From CAYLJV01 sp964554215 (GTDB lineage Archaea; Hadarchaeota; Hadarchaeia; Hadarchaeales; JAGGTB01): 37,255 nucleotides of DNA. Below the pieces are notes generated by a model. The model ran no database searches, was not told the DNA's origin, and saw only the letters and a program-made list of their open reading frames with translations. The position numbers were made by a program, and so were the translations under genes. The stretch is from the NCBI GenBank assembly GCA_964554215.1, contig CAZKND010000003.1:1-37255 (forward strand), given 5' to 3'. Below, one piece after another: positions 1 through 7,600 of the stretch. Each line of letters opens with the position of its first letter. Within the stretch, counting starts at the first letter, position 1.

Positions 1-47
1 CATTATCATTTTTCTCTAATGACCCAACCAGAAACCCAAATTTAAAA

Positions 48-239
48 TTACTGACCCAACACACCGACATGTATCAGAAGAAGTATAACATTAGCTACTA
101 AAGCCACCATCAAAAAGAGAATCGCGAGATAATCCGCAGCTGGTTTCTTTTCTGATTCTTTTTCCTTCTTCTTCCTTTCAGCAACAGACCCCAATTTTGT
201 ACTTCTAGGTAATCCTCCTTTTTCCTTTTCTTTTTTCAT
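48..239 (-). CDS. small single-span membrane protein, unknown
   Basis: The 63-residue product has a lysine/glutamate-rich N-terminal half (about residues 1-33) and one hydrophobic segment (about 36-58) ending close to the C-terminus, so it looks like a tail-anchored or single-pass membrane protein. A GAGGT ribosome site lies about 10 bases before the ATG and an A/T-rich promoter-like stretch lies near 268-280. It is divergent from the PEBP gene. I do not recognise the family. It superficially resembles Sec61-beta (basic head, one terminal span), but it lacks that family's GAGL-type signature, and a clear Sec61-beta gene sits at 7402-7572. Being real is likely but unproven. Confidence 0.5.
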   Translation of the reverse strand: MKKEKEKGGLPRSTKLGSVAERKKKEKESEKKPAADYLAILFLMVALVANVILLLIHVGVLGQ

Positions 240-283
240 AATCTGACCTCAAAGGTCCTAACCTAATTATCTTTTTATTTGTG

Positions 284-300
284 GGAAATTTAAAATTTCC
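284..300. promoter_or_regulatory. 17-base palindrome in divergent promoter region
   Basis: GGAAATTT-A-AAATTTCC is a perfect inverted repeat between the divergent genes at 239 (-) and 403 (+). Its AT-rich core could be a TATA/BRE region or a regulator site. A second small inverted repeat, GACCT-CAA-AGGTC at 245-257, overlaps the ribosome site of the minus-strand gene. Confidence 0.3.
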
Positions 301-402
301 TATAACGTTCAAACACCCATTGGAATTCTACACCCTATTCTCCAGTAATATCAGGAAGTTAGTATTATTAATCCACACTTCTTTAATTGAGATGGTGAAA
401 AT

Positions 403-864
403 ATGAAAATAACCTGTTCTGAATTCAAAGATGGAGAAGAAATTCCAAAAGAGTACACATGCGACGGAAAAGATATTTCTCCACCCCTAAAAATCAGCGA
501 CGTGCCAGAGGAAGCAGAGTATATTTCAATAGTGATGGACGATCCCGATGCACCAGGAGGAACCTTTGACCACTGGATTATATGGAACATACCAGCCGAA
601 ATAGATAAAATCCCTAAAAATGTTCCAACCGATGAAAAGGTAAGTTCTCTCGGAAAAGCTCCACAAGGTAAAAACGGATTTGGAGAAATCGGTTATAGAG
701 GGCCTTGTCCACCAAGCGGACCCGACCATGACTACCACTTTAAAGCATACGCTATTAGCGAAAAAGTAGATCTTAATCCAGGAATCTCCAAAAATGACTT
801 AGAAAATAAAATGGAAAATAAAACTATTGAAAAAGACTCGATTGTAGGAACTTACGGAAGATGA
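403..864 (+). CDS. YbhB/YbcL-type PEBP (Raf kinase inhibitor-like) protein
   Basis: This 153-residue protein belongs to the phosphatidylethanolamine-binding protein superfamily, in the bacterial/archaeal YbhB/YbcL branch. Visible signatures are DPDAP (47-51), the DHW segment (56-58), GPCPPSG (100-106) and HDYHF (109-113), which together line the anion-binding pocket of the fold. Length is normal for the branch and no signal peptide is seen, so it is probably cytoplasmic. A GAGATGGTG ribosome site precedes the ATG. Prokaryotic members have no settled function. It is transcribed alone, and T-rich tracts at 891-910 probably end its transcript. Confidence 0.9.
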   Translation: MKITCSEFKDGEEIPKEYTCDGKDISPPLKISDVPEEAEYISIVMDDPDAPGGTFDHWIIWNIPAEIDKIPKNVPTDEKVSSLGKAPQGKNGFGEIGYRGPCPPSGPDHDYHFKAYAISEKVDLNPGISKNDLENKMENKTIEKDSIVGTYGR

Positions 865-890
865 AAATAATACTCCATTCATTACCTCTA

Positions 891-910
891 ACTTTTTTCT
901 AATTTTTTCT
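891..910 (+). terminator. T-rich archaeal-type terminator after PEBP gene
   Basis: Two T runs (893-898 and 904-909) lie about 30 bases after the stop codon, as in U-tract-dependent archaeal termination. No strong hairpin is seen. Confidence 0.4.
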
Positions 911-953
911 ATTCGTAAAGGTAAGTGAGAAATCACAAGAAAAATCGATAATA

Positions 954-2909
954 TTAATCCAAAACCATTCCCGGACCCGGAGGCAATTTTCTAATCAATT
1001 CATCCAAGTCCACCCTAATCTCTAATTTCTCTTCTAATATCGACTTTACTTTTTTAGCTAAGTCACTTTTCTTAGTATCACCTGGCTTTATCTTCAAAAC
1101 AAAATCAGAACTCGAATCAATAGCAGACAAAGGCCCTACCACCGGTATCTTATTCTCACCTTTTTCAACCACTCCTACAGCCGCTTCCAAAGGAACAGTC
1201 TTGTAATTTCTTCCCCCCTCAATCATATACCCACCTTTCGGCAAATATTCTCCAGACGGAGCATCTTCAGTGACCTGATCTGAATTCACCCAATAAACAT
1301 CGGCGTTTCCCAGTTTATTTTTCCAAGCTTTTGAATGTATAGCCGCGAAAATAGCAGCCTCTTTATTTGTCTTCTCAGATATCTTCTCATCCTTCGCTTT
1401 TACAACAACATGGGGAGCTCCTTTCAGATCAGCATGGAAATACCGGTCCCCTTCTTCCATATGCTTCTCTACAATTTCGGCATTTGTTTTTCTATCTCGA
1501 CCTGCTATGACTAACAACTTTTGAGAGGAGTAAAACCAACGATACTTTTCAAACCATTTCTTCTCTCTACTCTCCCTAGAAACCTTTTCAGATTTCTTAG
1601 TCGAAGGCTCTTCTCTCAACTTTTGAAGCTGTTGTTCAGTCTCAGATAAAGCCTCCTTAGCCCCCTCCTTTTTTCTCTTCATTTTCTTGCTTTCTTCGTA
1701 AAATCTAGATGCGTTTTCAAAACTAGATTTCCTAACATCCAAATCAATATCCTTTCCATCCAACGACAAGGAAATCTTTCCCTGATTGGGCCTTATAGAA
1801 TTTAAAAAAGAACCCCATTTCTGTGGATGGTCCTCAGGGTTTTCAGAAATAGACTTAACCTCTTCCCAACCCTCATTTTCTCTTACCTCATTCACCCTAT
1901 CTATTAACTTACCAATTTTCTCATGATTATTAGAAATTATATCGGCCTTACTCTTTGCCTTCTCCGCCTTCTTTTCCAATTTGGATATATTCTCTTCCTG
2001 TTGTCTTAACCGATTTTCTATTTCACTAATTTCCTTCTGTTTCGCCTGCCTCTCCTCTTCATTGGCTTCCCCTTCTGTTTTCTTATGATAAAAATAATCC
2101 AAGGCTTCATTAAAACTATCAAACTTTTTTACTTCATCACTAGCCTTAGTCTCAAAATTAAAGGGAAGTGGCTCAGAAATCTCACCCTCTTTGTAATTTA
2201 CTCTAGCGGACGTTTCTCTAGTCAACAAATCACTTATTGCATCATAGACATTTGCAATATCTGACTCTCCAAGAGATTCATAATCTGAACCTCCATCTAC
2301 ATCTGCCCTAGTACATATCTCCTCCGCCAAATCACCTCCAATTGCTAAATTTCTAGCCAATCCTCTAACTAAGTCTGGTGATTCCGAAAGAATTTCTTCA
2401 AGTTCACTTTTAGATAAATCAGTTGGGTCTTTACCTTTTTTTGGAGGAAGCGAATATTTTTCTCCGGGTTCTATTGTCCTTCCTTGCCAATTCTGCTGGT
2501 AATAAGGTTGAATGATTTCATCATTTTCCTTACACAAAACAATATTTCCATCACCAAACAACTCGCAATAAACCCTTCGAGTCTCACCATTATTCTCAAA
2601 AGTCAATCTGATAATTCTTTCAAAATCAGGTTGAAATACATCTACCAACCTTTTATTCGAAAGATGTTTCCTCAACAACATTGCAAAAGAAGGTGGCTTT
2701 CTAGGAGTGGAGTACTCCTTAGAAGATAAGTGAATTCTCTCACCTGGTTCGATAACTAAATTTCTATTCTCGTTGCTATCCTTCGGATTCAACTTGATAA
2801 GATAAACACCATCAATCTCATATATCTTATTTACCCAGGCTTCATTGACGCGCTGTCTAATCTCATCGGTACTTATTTTAATATCCAGAGCAGACATATT
2901 GAAACTCAT
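954..2909 (-). CDS. rqcH: RqcH/NEMF-family ribosome quality control protein (NFACT)
   Basis: This is the archaeal relative of bacterial RqcH and eukaryotic Rqc2/NEMF, which bind obstructed large ribosomal subunits and, where studied, direct C-terminal tailing of stalled peptides. Domains in order: NFACT-N (about 1-240), an HhH-like segment near 190-205, two charged coiled coils (about 280-340 and 400-435), and NFACT-R (about 450-565) with WFEKYRWF and HADLKGAPHVVVK. ORF starts are possible at GTG 2924, ATG 2909 and ATG 2897. I chose 2909 because GAAGTGGG sits just before it; 2897 would give the N-terminus most typical of the family. In the motif usually written D-R in NFACT-N this protein has FERI (E97-R98), a conservative change worth checking. 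It appears monocistronic. Confidence 0.9.
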   Translation of the reverse strand: MSFNMSALDIKISTDEIRQRVNEAWVNKIYEIDGVYLIKLNPKDSNENRNLVIEPGERIHLSSKEYSTPRKPPSFAMLLRKHLSNKRLVDVFQPDFERIIRLTFENNGETRRVYCELFGDGNIVLCKENDEIIQPYYQQNWQGRTIEPGEKYSLPPKKGKDPTDLSKSELEEILSESPDLVRGLARNLAIGGDLAEEICTRADVDGGSDYESLGESDIANVYDAISDLLTRETSARVNYKEGEISEPLPFNFETKASDEVKKFDSFNEALDYFYHKKTEGEANEEERQAKQKEISEIENRLRQQEENISKLEKKAEKAKSKADIISNNHEKIGKLIDRVNEVRENEGWEEVKSISENPEDHPQKWGSFLNSIRPNQGKISLSLDGKDIDLDVRKSSFENASRFYEESKKMKRKKEGAKEALSETEQQLQKLREEPSTKKSEKVSRESREKKWFEKYRWFYSSQKLLVIAGRDRKTNAEIVEKHMEEGDRYFHADLKGAPHVVVKAKDEKISEKTNKEAAIFAAIHSKAWKNKLGNADVYWVNSDQVTEDAPSGEYLPKGGYMIEGGRNYKTVPLEAAVGVVEKGENKIPVVGPLSAIDSSSDFVLKIKPGDTKKSDLAKKVKSILEEKLEIRVDLDELIRKLPPGPGMVLD

Positions 2910-3000
2910 ATTACCATATCCCACTTCTAAATAAAGCGACTAGATGTTAATAACCATACAAGAATAAATTTTTACCACCGATAAAACTAATCTAATTGAA

Positions 3001-3008
3001 GAGGTGAT
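3001..3008 (+). promoter_or_regulatory. strong ribosome binding site of the Lrp-domain gene
   Basis: GAGGTGAT is nearly complementary to the archaeal 16S rRNA 3' end and sits 4 bases before the ATG at 3013. It decides that start over the out-of-frame ATG at 3009. Confidence 0.75.
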
Positions 3009-3012
3009 ATGA

Positions 3013-3243
3013 ATGACAGGAGCACTAATTTTAATCACTGCAGATGTAGGAAAAATGAAAGAAGTTGAACAGAAAATTAGCGGTAAAAAGGAGATAGAAC
3101 AGGTAGAAATGTTAACGGGTCCATATGATCTAATGGCAATAGCAAGTACAGACGAAATGACAGACATAACACAAGCATTAATAGATAAAATAAGAGAGAT
3201 AGACGGAGTTCAAAACACTACTACAAATATCTTCATCGAATAA
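3013..3243 (+). CDS. stand-alone Lrp/AsnC ligand-binding (RAM) domain protein
   Basis: This 76-residue protein consists only of the Lrp/AsnC C-terminal effector domain. It starts with a beta strand (ALILITAD), then an amphipathic helix, the MLTGPYDLMAIAS segment typical of the ligand pocket, and a final strand (NTTTNIFIE). It lacks the helix-turn-helix DNA-binding half. Such proteins form dimers or higher oligomers and are thought to bind amino acids or modulate full-length Lrp proteins; which ligand is unknown here. The ribosome site is excellent and an AT-rich box (about 2963-2974) lies upstream. The next gene converges on it, so it is a single-gene unit. Proximity to dapL-dapF suggests, but does not show, a link to amino-acid supply. 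Confidence 0.85.
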   Translation: MTGALILITADVGKMKEVEQKISGKKEIEQVEMLTGPYDLMAIASTDEMTDITQALIDKIREIDGVQNTTTNIFIE

Positions 3244-3254
3244 AGACAGAATCA

Positions 3255-4079
3255 TCACAACGATGATACATTGGAATAAATGTTAGAAATATCCTTTACA
3301 TCGCCAGAAAAAACATACTCTGCAGGACCGATCAAGAAAATACGATCATCATCTTCTATCTTTATTTTTAAAGTTCCTCCCAATAAATCCACATTTAAAA
3401 CAGAATTCGCTCCCTTTTCTTTATGAGCCAAGAAAGCAGTTGCGCAAGCACCTGTTCCACAGGCTAGTGTCAACCCAGCACCCCGCTCCCAAACATATAA
3501 CTCTATATTCCCATCATCGACCAAATTCGCAAATTCAACATTTATCTTTTCAGGGCTAAACTCATCCGCATTCTCCAATTTAGGCCCTTCTTCTTTTGCC
3601 ATATCCTCAGAAGACTCATTGTCAAAAATCACAAAATGTGGATTTCCAACGGAAACAGTAGAACCTGAATAACCTAAAACTTCTTTACTTGATTCTTTGA
3701 TCTCTCCGTGACCCATATCAACTTTCACAAATGTTTGATTATTATCAATTATTTCAAGATTTTTTATCCCACCTAATGTCTCAATAGAGAAATTTTCTCC
3801 AACCATATCTCGATCATATAAATATTTGCCAACACATCTAATTCCATTTCCACACATCTCAGCCTCAGTTCCATCCCGATTAAAAATTCGCATCCTATAA
3901 TCAGCTTCATCACTAGGTAGAATATAAAGAATCTGATCCGATCCAACACCAAACCCCTGATGTGCTAAACCTAAAGCAATTTGATTATATTCTAATCCAG
4001 TTTCATTTCTCAAATCCTCTTCTAAATCCGTCAAAACTATCTGACTATTTCCCAACCCGTGCATTTTAGTAATTTTCAT
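3255..4079 (-). CDS. dapF: diaminopimelate epimerase
   Basis: DapF interconverts LL- and meso-diaminopimelate in lysine synthesis (and in cell walls where DAP is used). The 274-residue length is normal. Both catalytic cysteines are visible: C76 in EMCGNGIRC and C207 in LACGTGACATA, each in the two-fold related repeat of the fold. N11 in MHGLGN, a substrate-binding position, is kept, but the following residues are SQ rather than the common DF, an unusual variant of the N-terminal signature. The ATG lies 4 bases after the dapL stop, so the two genes are cotranscribed and probably translationally coupled. This is the step immediately after DapL. Confidence 0.95.
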   Translation of the reverse strand: MKITKMHGLGNSQIVLTDLEEDLRNETGLEYNQIALGLAHQGFGVGSDQILYILPSDEADYRMRIFNRDGTEAEMCGNGIRCVGKYLYDRDMVGENFSIETLGGIKNLEIIDNNQTFVKVDMGHGEIKESSKEVLGYSGSTVSVGNPHFVIFDNESSEDMAKEEGPKLENADEFSPEKINVEFANLVDDGNIELYVWERGAGLTLACGTGACATAFLAHKEKGANSVLNVDLLGGTLKIKIEDDDRIFLIGPAEYVFSGDVKDISNIYSNVSSL

Positions 4080-4083
4080 CTTT

Positions 4084-5262
4084 TCACGCGAAGACTTTTT
4101 CTTTTTCTAATCTCTCAGCTGCTTCTTCAATCTCTTCCACAGATGGAACTAAAGCTAATCTCAAAAATTTATCCGCCACATTTTGAGTCTTAGCCAGTGC
4201 ACTACCAGGAGTCGTATTTAATCCCTTTTCGTTTAACAACAACTTGACAGCTTCCACTGACGAACTGTCCTCAGGAACTTTAGCCCAAACATAAAACGTT
4301 CCCTCAGAATAAATTTCTTCAAATCCTGTCTTATCGAGAGCTGGAACCAAAACTTCCCTCTTCTCTTCGTACAAACTCCTCATTTTTTCAACATGATTCT
4401 CTTCCGACAAAGCACCCACAGCTGCAGATTGTAAAACTTGGGACTGTCCGGAATGAAAATTAGTCTGTACTTTTTTGAACGGATTCAAATTTTCTTCTCT
4501 ACCAGTTACAAATCCAATCCTATAATTCGTCATATTGCTCCTCTTAGACAATGAATGAAAAACCAGCCCAACATCCAACCCTCCATCCAGATTAAACAAA
4601 GAAACAGGTTTTCTCTCGTTTTCATAATACATCTCAGAATATGCTTCGTCCGAAGCTAGAATAATATCATTATCTTGACAAAAATCAATTGCCTCTTTCA
4701 AAAAACTCTTAGGGGCGACCTTGGAAGTGGGATTATTTGGATAATTTATCCACATTATTTTTGACTCTTCCGCGGCTTCAGAACTTATCTCATCTAAGTC
4801 AGGTAGAAAATCGTTCTCTTCCTTCAAAGGCATGAAATTTATTTGAGCACCCCTCTGCTTGGCCCCAGTAGTGTAAGGCGGATAACCTGGGTCAGGAACC
4901 AAAACGGAATCACCAGGATTAACATAAGCCATAGGTAAGCAAAACACCGCTTGTTTTGAACCCAAAGTAGCTGTAATCTCGGATTCCGGATCCATCTTTA
5001 CATCAAACCGTTCCTTGAACCATTTAGACACGGACTCTCTAAAACCTAATTCACCTTCATAACTAGGATATCCTTCATCAGGATTCATAACAGCATTCTT
5101 AACTCCTTCTGCCACTGCTTTCTTGGGAGTCGGTTCAGTAGGGTCTCCTACTCCAAAATCTAAAATCTCTCCGGAGTATTCATCCTCAGCTTTTTTTCTA
5201 GCTTTGTCAACCTCAGCAAAAGCATATGGATCAAGGGAATTAAGATAACTACTAACTTTCAT
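4084..5262 (-). CDS. dapL: LL-diaminopimelate aminotransferase-like class I/II aminotransferase
   Basis: This PLP enzyme of fold type I probably converts tetrahydrodipicolinate plus glutamate to LL-diaminopimelate in one step. Key positions (numbered from the ATG at 5262): N177 in YPNNPTS, D205 and Y208 in ASDEAYSE, and the PLP lysine K240 in SLSKRSNMT. The ORF could begin at GTG 5304, but AGAGGCGGT lies just before ATG 5265/5262 and a TTAAATAG box at about 5307-5315 would place transcription initiation inside the longer form, so I use the short start. Coupling to dapF supports the DapL assignment; sequence alone cannot exclude another substrate in this aminotransferase family. Confidence 0.88.
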   Translation of the reverse strand: MKVSSYLNSLDPYAFAEVDKARKKAEDEYSGEILDFGVGDPTEPTPKKAVAEGVKNAVMNPDEGYPSYEGELGFRESVSKWFKERFDVKMDPESEITATLGSKQAVFCLPMAYVNPGDSVLVPDPGYPPYTTGAKQRGAQINFMPLKEENDFLPDLDEISSEAAEESKIMWINYPNNPTSKVAPKSFLKEAIDFCQDNDIILASDEAYSEMYYENERKPVSLFNLDGGLDVGLVFHSLSKRSNMTNYRIGFVTGREENLNPFKKVQTNFHSGQSQVLQSAAVGALSEENHVEKMRSLYEEKREVLVPALDKTGFEEIYSEGTFYVWAKVPEDSSSVEAVKLLLNEKGLNTTPGSALAKTQNVADKFLRLALVPSVEEIEEAAERLEKEKVFA

Positions 5263-5306
5263 CATACCGCCTCTACAATCTACTAAAATATTTGAATCTT
5301 CCACTA

Positions 5307-5315
5307 CTATTTAAC
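5307..5315 (-). promoter_or_regulatory. putative TATA box of dapL-dapF
   Basis: Read on the minus strand the sequence is GGTTAAATAG, about 25 bases before the expected initiation point near 5285. The resulting leader would carry the AGAGGCGGT ribosome site. Confidence 0.35.
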
Positions 5316-5409
5316 CTTTTCAATTTCTTCAAAGAAGTAATTAACAGAAAATTGACAGCTGAAAGAATCTGAGAAAGAGATAAAGGACTATAAGAAATAA
5401 TAAAAACAT

Positions 5410-5487
5410 GGAGGCGGTTCCAACGGGCTAGAGAAGAATGACTTGTTGGCTGGCAACACGTATGTTCTAGCCTCGCTAGCCGCCTTC
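5410..5487 (+). ncRNA. candidate structured small RNA (nested hairpin)
   Basis: The 399-base stretch 5263-5661 has no convincing protein gene; its main content is this GC-rich nested hairpin. Outer stem: 5410-5417 with 5480-5487 (8 pairs). An internal loop of 7 and 6 bases follows, then a middle stem 5425-5433 with 5465-5473 (9 pairs including wobbles), and an apical stem TGTTG/CAACA (5444-5448 with 5454-5458) with loop GCTGG. Several pairs are G-U on the plus strand and would be C-A on the minus strand, so the plus strand is the likely transcript. A T-rich stretch (5492-5499) follows directly and AT-rich promoter-like sequence precedes it. The shape recalls a one-hairpin H/ACA guide RNA, but I find no clear ACA box or kink-turn, so the class is unassigned. 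Confidence 0.45.
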
Positions 5488-5585
5488 TCAATTATTTTTA
5501 ACATTAACAGGGGGGGTTTGACCAATTATTTGGGCATTTCCTGTTCTACTTTTAAAGCTATTTAAGTTCAAAAAAGCTAAAACCG

Positions 5586-5607
5586 AGACCCTTAAAAAAG
5601 GTCTTTT
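5586..5607 (+). terminator. short hairpin with T tract
   Basis: AGACC (5586-5590) pairs with GGTCT (5600-5604) around an A-rich loop and is followed by more T residues. Read the other way the loop gives a T6 run. It may end transcription from the RNA candidate at 5410-5487 before the next gene; it is weak evidence alone. Confidence 0.3.
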
Positions 5608-5661
5608 CATTAATAGGAAAACGAGAATCTAGATTAAAAATAACATAAATAAGGTTAAACC

Positions 5662-5847
5662 ATGTTATCAAACTTAGAAAAATGGACACCACACAAAAAA
5701 TGGTTAGCAGCTGTAGCTCTTTTCCTTTCCACTTCTTTCATCCCAAATGATTTTGGGATTTTGGCTCTCTTTTGTACGGCACCCCCACTAGGTTTCTATA
5801 CTGCAGAAATGCTAATGAAAGAAGATTTCTCATTTTTGGAAAAATAA
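5662..5847 (+). CDS. small hydrophobic protein, unknown
   Basis: The 61-residue product has hydrophobic stretches at about residues 14-27 and 32-50, separated by a short polar FIPNDFG turn, so it may be a two-span or re-entrant membrane protein. The ends are charged (PHKKW near the N-terminus, EDFSFLEK at the C-terminus). An ATTAAAAATA box at about 5633-5642 lies about 25 bases before the ATG, which fits a leaderless or near-leaderless gene; no strong ribosome site is present. I do not recognise the family. Neighbours (RNA candidate upstream, convergent PGI gene downstream) give no functional hint. Confidence 0.5.
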   Translation: MLSNLEKWTPHKKWLAAVALFLSTSFIPNDFGILALFCTAPPLGFYTAEMLMKEDFSFLEK

Positions 5848-5951
5848 TAAACCCAATTTTTCTCGAGTTCCATTAACATCTTAGGAATTAATACTTAACA
5901 TCTTCCAAAAAATCGAACAAAAATAACTAGGAATTGACGTTCAATCAGCTC

Positions 5952-6671
5952 TTAAAGTTGAAACAAAGATTCAAATTCTTGAGGCCTCTTCAAAAAATCT
6001 AAGTTTTCAGGATTCTCACGAATTAGACTATACATATTCTTACCTTTCTCAATACCTAACTCCGGAATAACAGTAGACTCCACTTCTCGCATTTCAGGAA
6101 CATTATCATAATTCTCATTTTTAACCCACTCACCCGTTTTCAGCTCATAATAGGCTCCACCCTCCAACTCCAAAATATCTTGATAAATAGAATCAAATGT
6201 CCTATCAACCCAATTAGCCATTTTCAATTCACTATCACCTGGATTAATTGTGATATGTCCATAATTTGGAGGTATCAAAGCTTTATCTCCTTCTTCAGCC
6301 TTCATTAAAACAACATCTTCAACACCATCCGATGATTTTTTCTTCAAAAGATAATGAGCCTCGCCATCCAAAACTTCATAGATCTCAGGATAGCTAACTC
6401 CAGAGACTACGTTTGGATGATAATGACCTTTTGTTTTAACAAACTCTTTTCCTAAATCCCGAGGTGGAATTACTGTGATATCATATCTAAGGTTCTCTTC
6501 CTTTATCGTTTCTTTATCCCCTTCTTTCCACAAATCTCTGTACATGTAATACAAACCAGTATCTTCATTGCCTTCAAGCCAGTCTTTATCAATTATCACT
6601 TCTTTCATATCCTTAGCTAGTCTAACATCAGCCTTTCTCGTTACATCTCCAAATTCTAATTCTCTAACCAT
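5952..6671 (-). CDS. pgiA: cupin-type archaeal glucose-6-phosphate isomerase
   Basis: This metal-dependent cupin enzyme interconverts glucose-6-phosphate and fructose-6-phosphate and is unrelated to bacterial PGI. The metal site is visible: TKGHYH (H83, H85), the glutamate of YPEIYEVLDG (E96) and H139 in PPNYGHITIN, numbered from the ATG at 6671. The ORF can extend to a TTG at 6680; the ATG gives the better N-terminus, though its ribosome site (GGTAAGT) is weak. At about 240 residues it is longer than the well-known Pyrococcus enzyme, with extra C-terminal sequence. It stands alone and supports a working upper glycolytic or gluconeogenic pathway. Confidence 0.92.
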   Translation of the reverse strand: MVRELEFGDVTRKADVRLAKDMKEVIIDKDWLEGNEDTGLYYMYRDLWKEGDKETIKEENLRYDITVIPPRDLGKEFVKTKGHYHPNVVSGVSYPEIYEVLDGEAHYLLKKKSSDGVEDVVLMKAEEGDKALIPPNYGHITINPGDSELKMANWVDRTFDSIYQDILELEGGAYYELKTGEWVKNENYDNVPEMREVESTVIPELGIEKGKNMYSLIRENPENLDFLKRPQEFESLFQL

Positions 6672-6810
6672 ACTTACCAAATGAATTTACTTTTCGGTTT
6701 TAATAAAATTACCACCTAATCCAAGAATCTCAAAACACATACTCAGTGGACACTCAAAAAACAAAATCAGAGTTTATTAAACTTTACAGTCAGTTGTATT
6801 TGGAAAGACC

Positions 6811-7377
6811 ATGAAAGATAGTAAAGTCATTGCGATTTCAGGAACTCCAGGAACCGGAAAAACTACATTAGCAGAAAAATTATCAGAAAAGTTAGATTTT
6901 GAACTATTTGATTTGAACCAATTCATCAAAGAGGAAAATATCTACGAGCCAGATGAAGAAGGAACCAAAATAGTTGATCGAAACGACTTACAAAATTCGT
7001 TTGAAAAAATCCTTGAAGAAAAAAATCATGATTTAGTAGTAGATGGCCTTCTATCATATCTCCTATCCTCAAACCAAGTGGACCATATAGTGATACTTCG
7101 CACTAATCCAAATACTCTCAGAAAAAGATTGAACAGAAGGGAAGACTTTTCTGAAGAAAAAATTGAGGAAAATATAGAATCCGAAGCACTAGGTGCAGTT
7201 ACCAGTGAGTCTATAGAGAGACACGGAATCGAAAATATTTTTGAAATAAACACCACGAAAAAAAATCCAGAAGAAGTACTAGAAACTCTGAAAAAAGGAT
7301 TAGAAAACAAAATTCAATTGAAACCAGGGAATATTGATTGGTTAGAAGAATATGTAAAACACATCAATAAGGACTAA
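6811..7377 (+). CDS. Fap7/hCINAP-type adenylate kinase-like NTPase
   Basis: This 188-residue P-loop protein has Walker A GTPGTGKT at residues 11-18, a short NMP-binding region, and the RREDFSEEKIEENIESEALG helix region of the Fap7 family. Fap7 homologues have adenylate kinase/ATPase activity and assist late small-subunit ribosome maturation with protein uS11. The C-terminal PGNIDWLEEYV segment recurs in archaeal members. It converges on the tsr3-secG pair, so another 16S-maturation factor is close by, though on the opposite strand. It may also serve as a general nucleoside monophosphate kinase. No strong ribosome site is seen. Confidence 0.88.
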   Translation: MKDSKVIAISGTPGTGKTTLAEKLSEKLDFELFDLNQFIKEENIYEPDEEGTKIVDRNDLQNSFEKILEEKNHDLVVDGLLSYLLSSNQVDHIVILRTNPNTLRKRLNRREDFSEEKIEENIESEALGAVTSESIERHGIENIFEINTTKKNPEEVLETLKKGLENKIQLKPGNIDWLEEYVKHINKD

Positions 7378-7401
7378 TTGAAAATTTCAAATCCTTCCAA
7401 T

Positions 7402-7572
7402 TCAGATAGGGTAAAGACCCCAAAGAACAATTTCCATTGCAATAACTCCAACGCACATGCCAACAACAGTTTTTGGATCTATCTTCGGACCTCTCGTTTC
7501 TTCATCAAAATACCTCATTAACCCTGCTCCGGTGGAGGGCATTCCTTCTCCTTCATTTCTTCTTCTTGCCAT
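7402..7572 (-). CDS. Sec61-beta (SecG) subunit of the protein-conducting channel
   Basis: A short 56-residue reading frame encodes a clear archaeal Sec61-beta protein. It has a basic, flexible N-terminus (MARRRNEGEG), the family signature MPSTGAGLMRYFDEE (11-25), the GPKIDPKTVV linker, and one C-terminal transmembrane helix (about 35-54) ending at GLYPI. It is the small tail-anchored partner of SecY and SecE. The gene begins 28 bases after the tsr3 stop on the same strand, with AGGAGAT about 13 bases before the ATG, so the two are probably cotranscribed. It is easily missed because of its size. The overlapping plus-strand frames here are not genes. Confidence 0.93.
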   Translation of the reverse strand: MARRRNEGEGMPSTGAGLMRYFDEETRGPKIDPKTVVGMCVGVIAMEIVLWGLYPI

Positions 7573-7600
7573 CTTACTTTATTATCTCCTATCAATTCTT

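Noticed and set aside
5273..5491. 72-residue minus-strand frame upstream of dapL
   Set aside because: It runs through the structured RNA candidate, has no ribosome site, an arbitrary composition and no recognisable family; it overlaps the dapL start region.
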